DNA of 64,000 bases from Bradyrhizobium sp. CCBAU 051011 (lineage in GTDB: Bacteria > Pseudomonadota > Alphaproteobacteria > Rhizobiales > Xanthobacteraceae): NCBI RefSeq assembly GCF_009930815.1, contig NZ_CP022222.1, positions 7,978,501-8,042,500 on the forward strand, given 5' to 3'. Positions within the stretch are counted from its first letter, which is position 1, and every line of letters begins with the position of its first letter. The position numbers were made by a program, and so were the translations under genes. Below are positions 63,202 through 64,000 of this stretch, one piece after another. The notes under the pieces are model-generated. The model ran no database searches. It was given only the letters and a program-made list of their open reading frames with translations, and was not told the DNA's origin.

Positions 63202-63951
63202 ATGGATTTCAACTCAATCAGCCCAACGAACACGAGCCCGCAGCCCGATTCACCATCACCGCCCGCGGACCCAGCGGGCTTTGAGCACCAGCTGAGCGAG
63301 TTCGAAGGTAGTGCTCCGCCACCTGCTGCGGTGTCTCCCGTGCAGCAGGGCGAAGCCTACTCGCCATATCTGGACGCCGGCCATCCCTATTCGCAATACT
63401 TGGAGTCGGGGCATCCCGATCCATCACTGTTGGATTGGGACGATGATCTATATGCGCCGGCTGCGCCCTCCCCCGGGCCATTGGTGGCCGACAGGGAAAG
63501 CTCTCCGCAGCCAGGCTCGCAGCAGCCGATTGCTCAAGCCATCGCGGAACTCCCCGAGTTCGATCCTGAGCTGATTTGGCAGCATGTGGAAGCTGGCCCA
63601 TCGCAAGCTGGACCATCGCAAGCCGGGCCGTCGAAGGCCGGGCCGTCGCGAGCCGGGCCGTCCTCGTCCGCCGGGGCTGCGCTGTTGGAACTCACGAATT
63701 TCATTCCAGAAAACGAACGTCTCATAGCCGACCACTGGGTCTTCTTTCCCCATACGGCCTCGGATGCGGAGATCAACATATTAAGGAGGGCCGGACTCTT
63801 GCCCACCAATACCTCCCCGACCACAACTTTCACCATGCTGGGTGTGCCCCACACAGCCGAATTGCGACAAGACGGGTTTGTTAGTGTCAAACCGTCGCTG
63901 AACGCAGGCCTTTGGCCTGGACAGCCGCACGGCGACGCGCCCGCCGAATAG
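63202..63951 (+). CDS. Candidate type III effector, 249 residues
   Basis: Start ATG 63202 with a strong ribosome binding site (AGGAGG at 63190-63195); the longer frame to 63085 is less likely. The N-terminus MDFNSISPTNTSPQPDSP, FEHQLSEFEG resembles those of the two larger effectors. Then come a PYSQYLESGHPD-type short repeat, five to six GPS-AGPS repeats (about 155-180) and one C-terminal module (SDAEINILRRAGLLPTNTSP, FTMLGVPHTAELRQDG). The recombinase-like helical modules are absent. It looks like a minimal member of the family. Confidence 0.7.
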   Translation: MDFNSISPTNTSPQPDSPSPPADPAGFEHQLSEFEGSAPPPAAVSPVQQGEAYSPYLDAGHPYSQYLESGHPDPSLLDWDDDLYAPAAPSPGPLVADRESSPQPGSQQPIAQAIAELPEFDPELIWQHVEAGPSQAGPSQAGPSKAGPSRAGPSSSAGAALLELTNFIPENERLIADHWVFFPHTASDAEINILRRAGLLPTNTSPTTTFTMLGVPHTAELRQDGFVSVKPSLNAGLWPGQPHGDAPAE

Positions 63952-64000
63952 GCATTTCATAGCCCAGCCCGCGGCACGGGCATAGCCGTGCTGCCAGCAG
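63952..64000. other. Window end, no feature
   Basis: Forty-nine bases after the effector stop; nothing identified. Confidence 0.5.

Overview
The window looks like part of a symbiosis island of a rhizobium, most probably Bradyrhizobium. It carries Nod-factor fucose genes (noeI, noeL, nolK), a complete-looking rhizobial type III secretion (T3SS) operon of the Rhc/Nol type with its regulator ttsI, several tts-box-linked candidate effectors, and a very high density of insertion sequences and decayed genes. The genus is an inference from gene content. No rRNA, tRNA or CRISPR array was seen.

Layout. 1-20568 is mostly insertion sequences and debris: a partial IS5-type transposase, a DNA-ligase remnant, two intact IS66 elements only 54 bp apart, a third IS66 element that splits an Lrp/AsnC regulator, an IS481 element, a phosphopantetheinyl transferase, a decayed MazEF-like module and an IS3 element. 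21244-24390 holds noeI (leftward) and noeL-nolK (rightward). 24365-25563 is a HipBA-like module whose promoter carries four evenly spaced palindromes. 25905-26560 is a decayed flavin-dependent monooxygenase. 26739-28616 encodes a protein with eleven SKWP repeats, the architecture of Ralstonia RipS/SKWP effectors. 29375-30857 has two ParA-like ATPase genes. 31076-33573 is a tts box and a 744-residue candidate effector. 33716-39720 is debris: relaxase remnants, an IS5 with an IS481 copy inserted in its target duplication, IS66 remnants, an effector fragment and dispersed repeats.

39724-51554 is the T3SS core: an unidentified small gene, ttsI, rhcC2 and a CpaD-like lipoprotein gene (y4xK type) run rightward. 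The operon nolB-rhcJ-nolU-nolV-rhcN-y4yJ-rhcQ-rhcR-rhcS-rhcT-rhcU runs leftward. To the right, the nolB/rhcC1 divergent region is duplicated. In the left copy nolB is intact and rhcC1 is ruined by a stop and an IS3/IS407-type element. In the right copy (61690-62872) nolB is decayed and rhcC1 is intact. Between the copies lie an IS66 element, itself split by a group II intron in antisense orientation, and an 873-residue candidate effector. A further tts box and a 249-residue effector of the same family end the window.

How the genes fit together: TtsI-type regulators activate genes through tts boxes. Boxes are visible before nolB, before three related effector candidates and, weakly, before the SKWP gene. 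The Rhc/Nol proteins would build the secretion channel and deliver these effectors into legume cells, while NoeL, NolK and NoeI supply and methylate the fucose of the Nod factor. The secretin appears to be split into RhcC1 and RhcC2, encoded about 20 kb apart here.
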